DNA of 64,000 nt from assembly GCA_014896535.1 (NCBI GenBank), contig JADBKE010000018.1, positions 104,580-168,579 on the forward strand. The letters run 5' to 3'. A program made the translations under genes and the position numbers. This stretch comes from Candidatus Fermentithermobacillaceae bacterium (GTDB taxonomy: Bacteria > Bacillota > Sulfobacillia > Fermentithermobacillales > DUSS01). Below the pieces are notes generated by a model that saw only the letters and a list, made by a program, of their open reading frames with translations, searched no databases and was not told the origin of the DNA. Shown here one piece after another: positions 63,913 to 64,000 of the stretch (position 1 is its first letter; each line of letters starts with the position of its first letter).

Positions 63913-64000
63913 GTGTTCGCGAAAACGCTGAGGGCAATGGCAACGGCCGCCCTTCTCCTGGCCGGAGTTGCTCTCCTCGCATCCGGGTGTGGCCCCCAAA
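63913..64000 (+). CDS. lipoprotein, 3' end outside window
   Basis: The GTG at 63913 has AAAGGGAGG 8 bases ahead. The first 29 residues are a lipoprotein signal peptide: MFAKTLRAMATAALLLAG, then a lipobox ending in cysteine 26 (LLASGC), which would be lipid-modified. The gene runs off the window, so the product cannot be named. The 252 bases before it (63661-63912) contain no supported gene. Confidence 0.6.
   Translation, partial: MFAKTLRAMATAALLLAGVALLASGCGPQ

Overview
The window looks like a chromosome segment of a high-GC, anaerobic, amino-acid-fermenting member of the Bacillota (Clostridia or a related class). The evidence is the Gram-positive order of housekeeping genes (rpsF-ssb-rpsR-yybS-rplI-lonC-dnaB, then tadA, SRP RNA, dnaX-ybaB-recR-yaaL-bofA, and rpoE-pyrG), the large Bacillus-type SRP RNA, a BofA-family protein with a perfect sigma-H promoter, S-layer (SLH) proteins, and frequent GTG/TTG starts behind strong Shine-Dalgarno sites. 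Much of 0-26 kb resembles origin-proximal DNA, but no dnaA, dnaN or clear oriC is present.

Layout. 0-8.1 kb: end of a beta-propeller protein, two membrane proteins, DUF951, then a membrane-fusion protein, an ABC ATPase, a FtsX/MacB permease and an OmpR/histidine-kinase pair in one co-oriented block. 8.2-26.6 kb: ribosomal and replication genes, six tRNA genes (all four tRNA-Ser isoacceptors and two tRNA-Arg), SRP RNA, DNA polymerase III gamma/tau, RecR, two divergent M23 peptidases and MurA. 26.8-34.1 kb: HtrA protease, class A PBP (minus strand), spermidine synthase, agmatinase and arginyl-tRNA synthetase.

34.2-44.1 kb holds the metabolic core: a sigma-54-dependent regulator, a perfect -24/-12 promoter (TGGCAC-N5-TTGC) and an operon for lysine fermentation: 3,5-diaminohexanoate dehydrogenase (kdd), lysine 2,3-aminomutase (kamA), two poorly understood ATPase-like accessory proteins (kamB, and MutS-like kamC) and the two subunits of B12-dependent lysine 5,6-aminomutase (kamD, kamE). 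The next two enzymes, kal and kce, lie about 15 kb downstream, outside the operon. KamA and KamDE move the two amino groups, Kdd oxidises 3,5-diaminohexanoate, Kce cleaves the keto acid with acetyl-CoA, and Kal deaminates 3-aminobutyryl-CoA. The CoA-transferase and butyrate genes are not in the window.

44.2-58.6 kb: rpoE, pyrG, a biotin-carboxylase-family carboxyltransferase subunit, then a cell-surface block: an SLH protein with a long structured leader and both sigma-H and sigma-A promoters, a decayed group II intron directly behind the stem-loop of that gene, a second SLH protein, a subtilase and a CtpA-type protease. The intron's reverse transcriptase appears to be broken by an internal inversion: its first half reads on the minus strand and its second half on the plus strand. 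58.8-64 kb: kal, kce, a transaldolase-like protein, Rho with a roughly 300-residue low-complexity N-terminus, and the first codons of a lipoprotein.

Several operons end in long GC-rich hairpins with no T-run. All functional names come from reading motifs and neighbourhoods; no database search was run.
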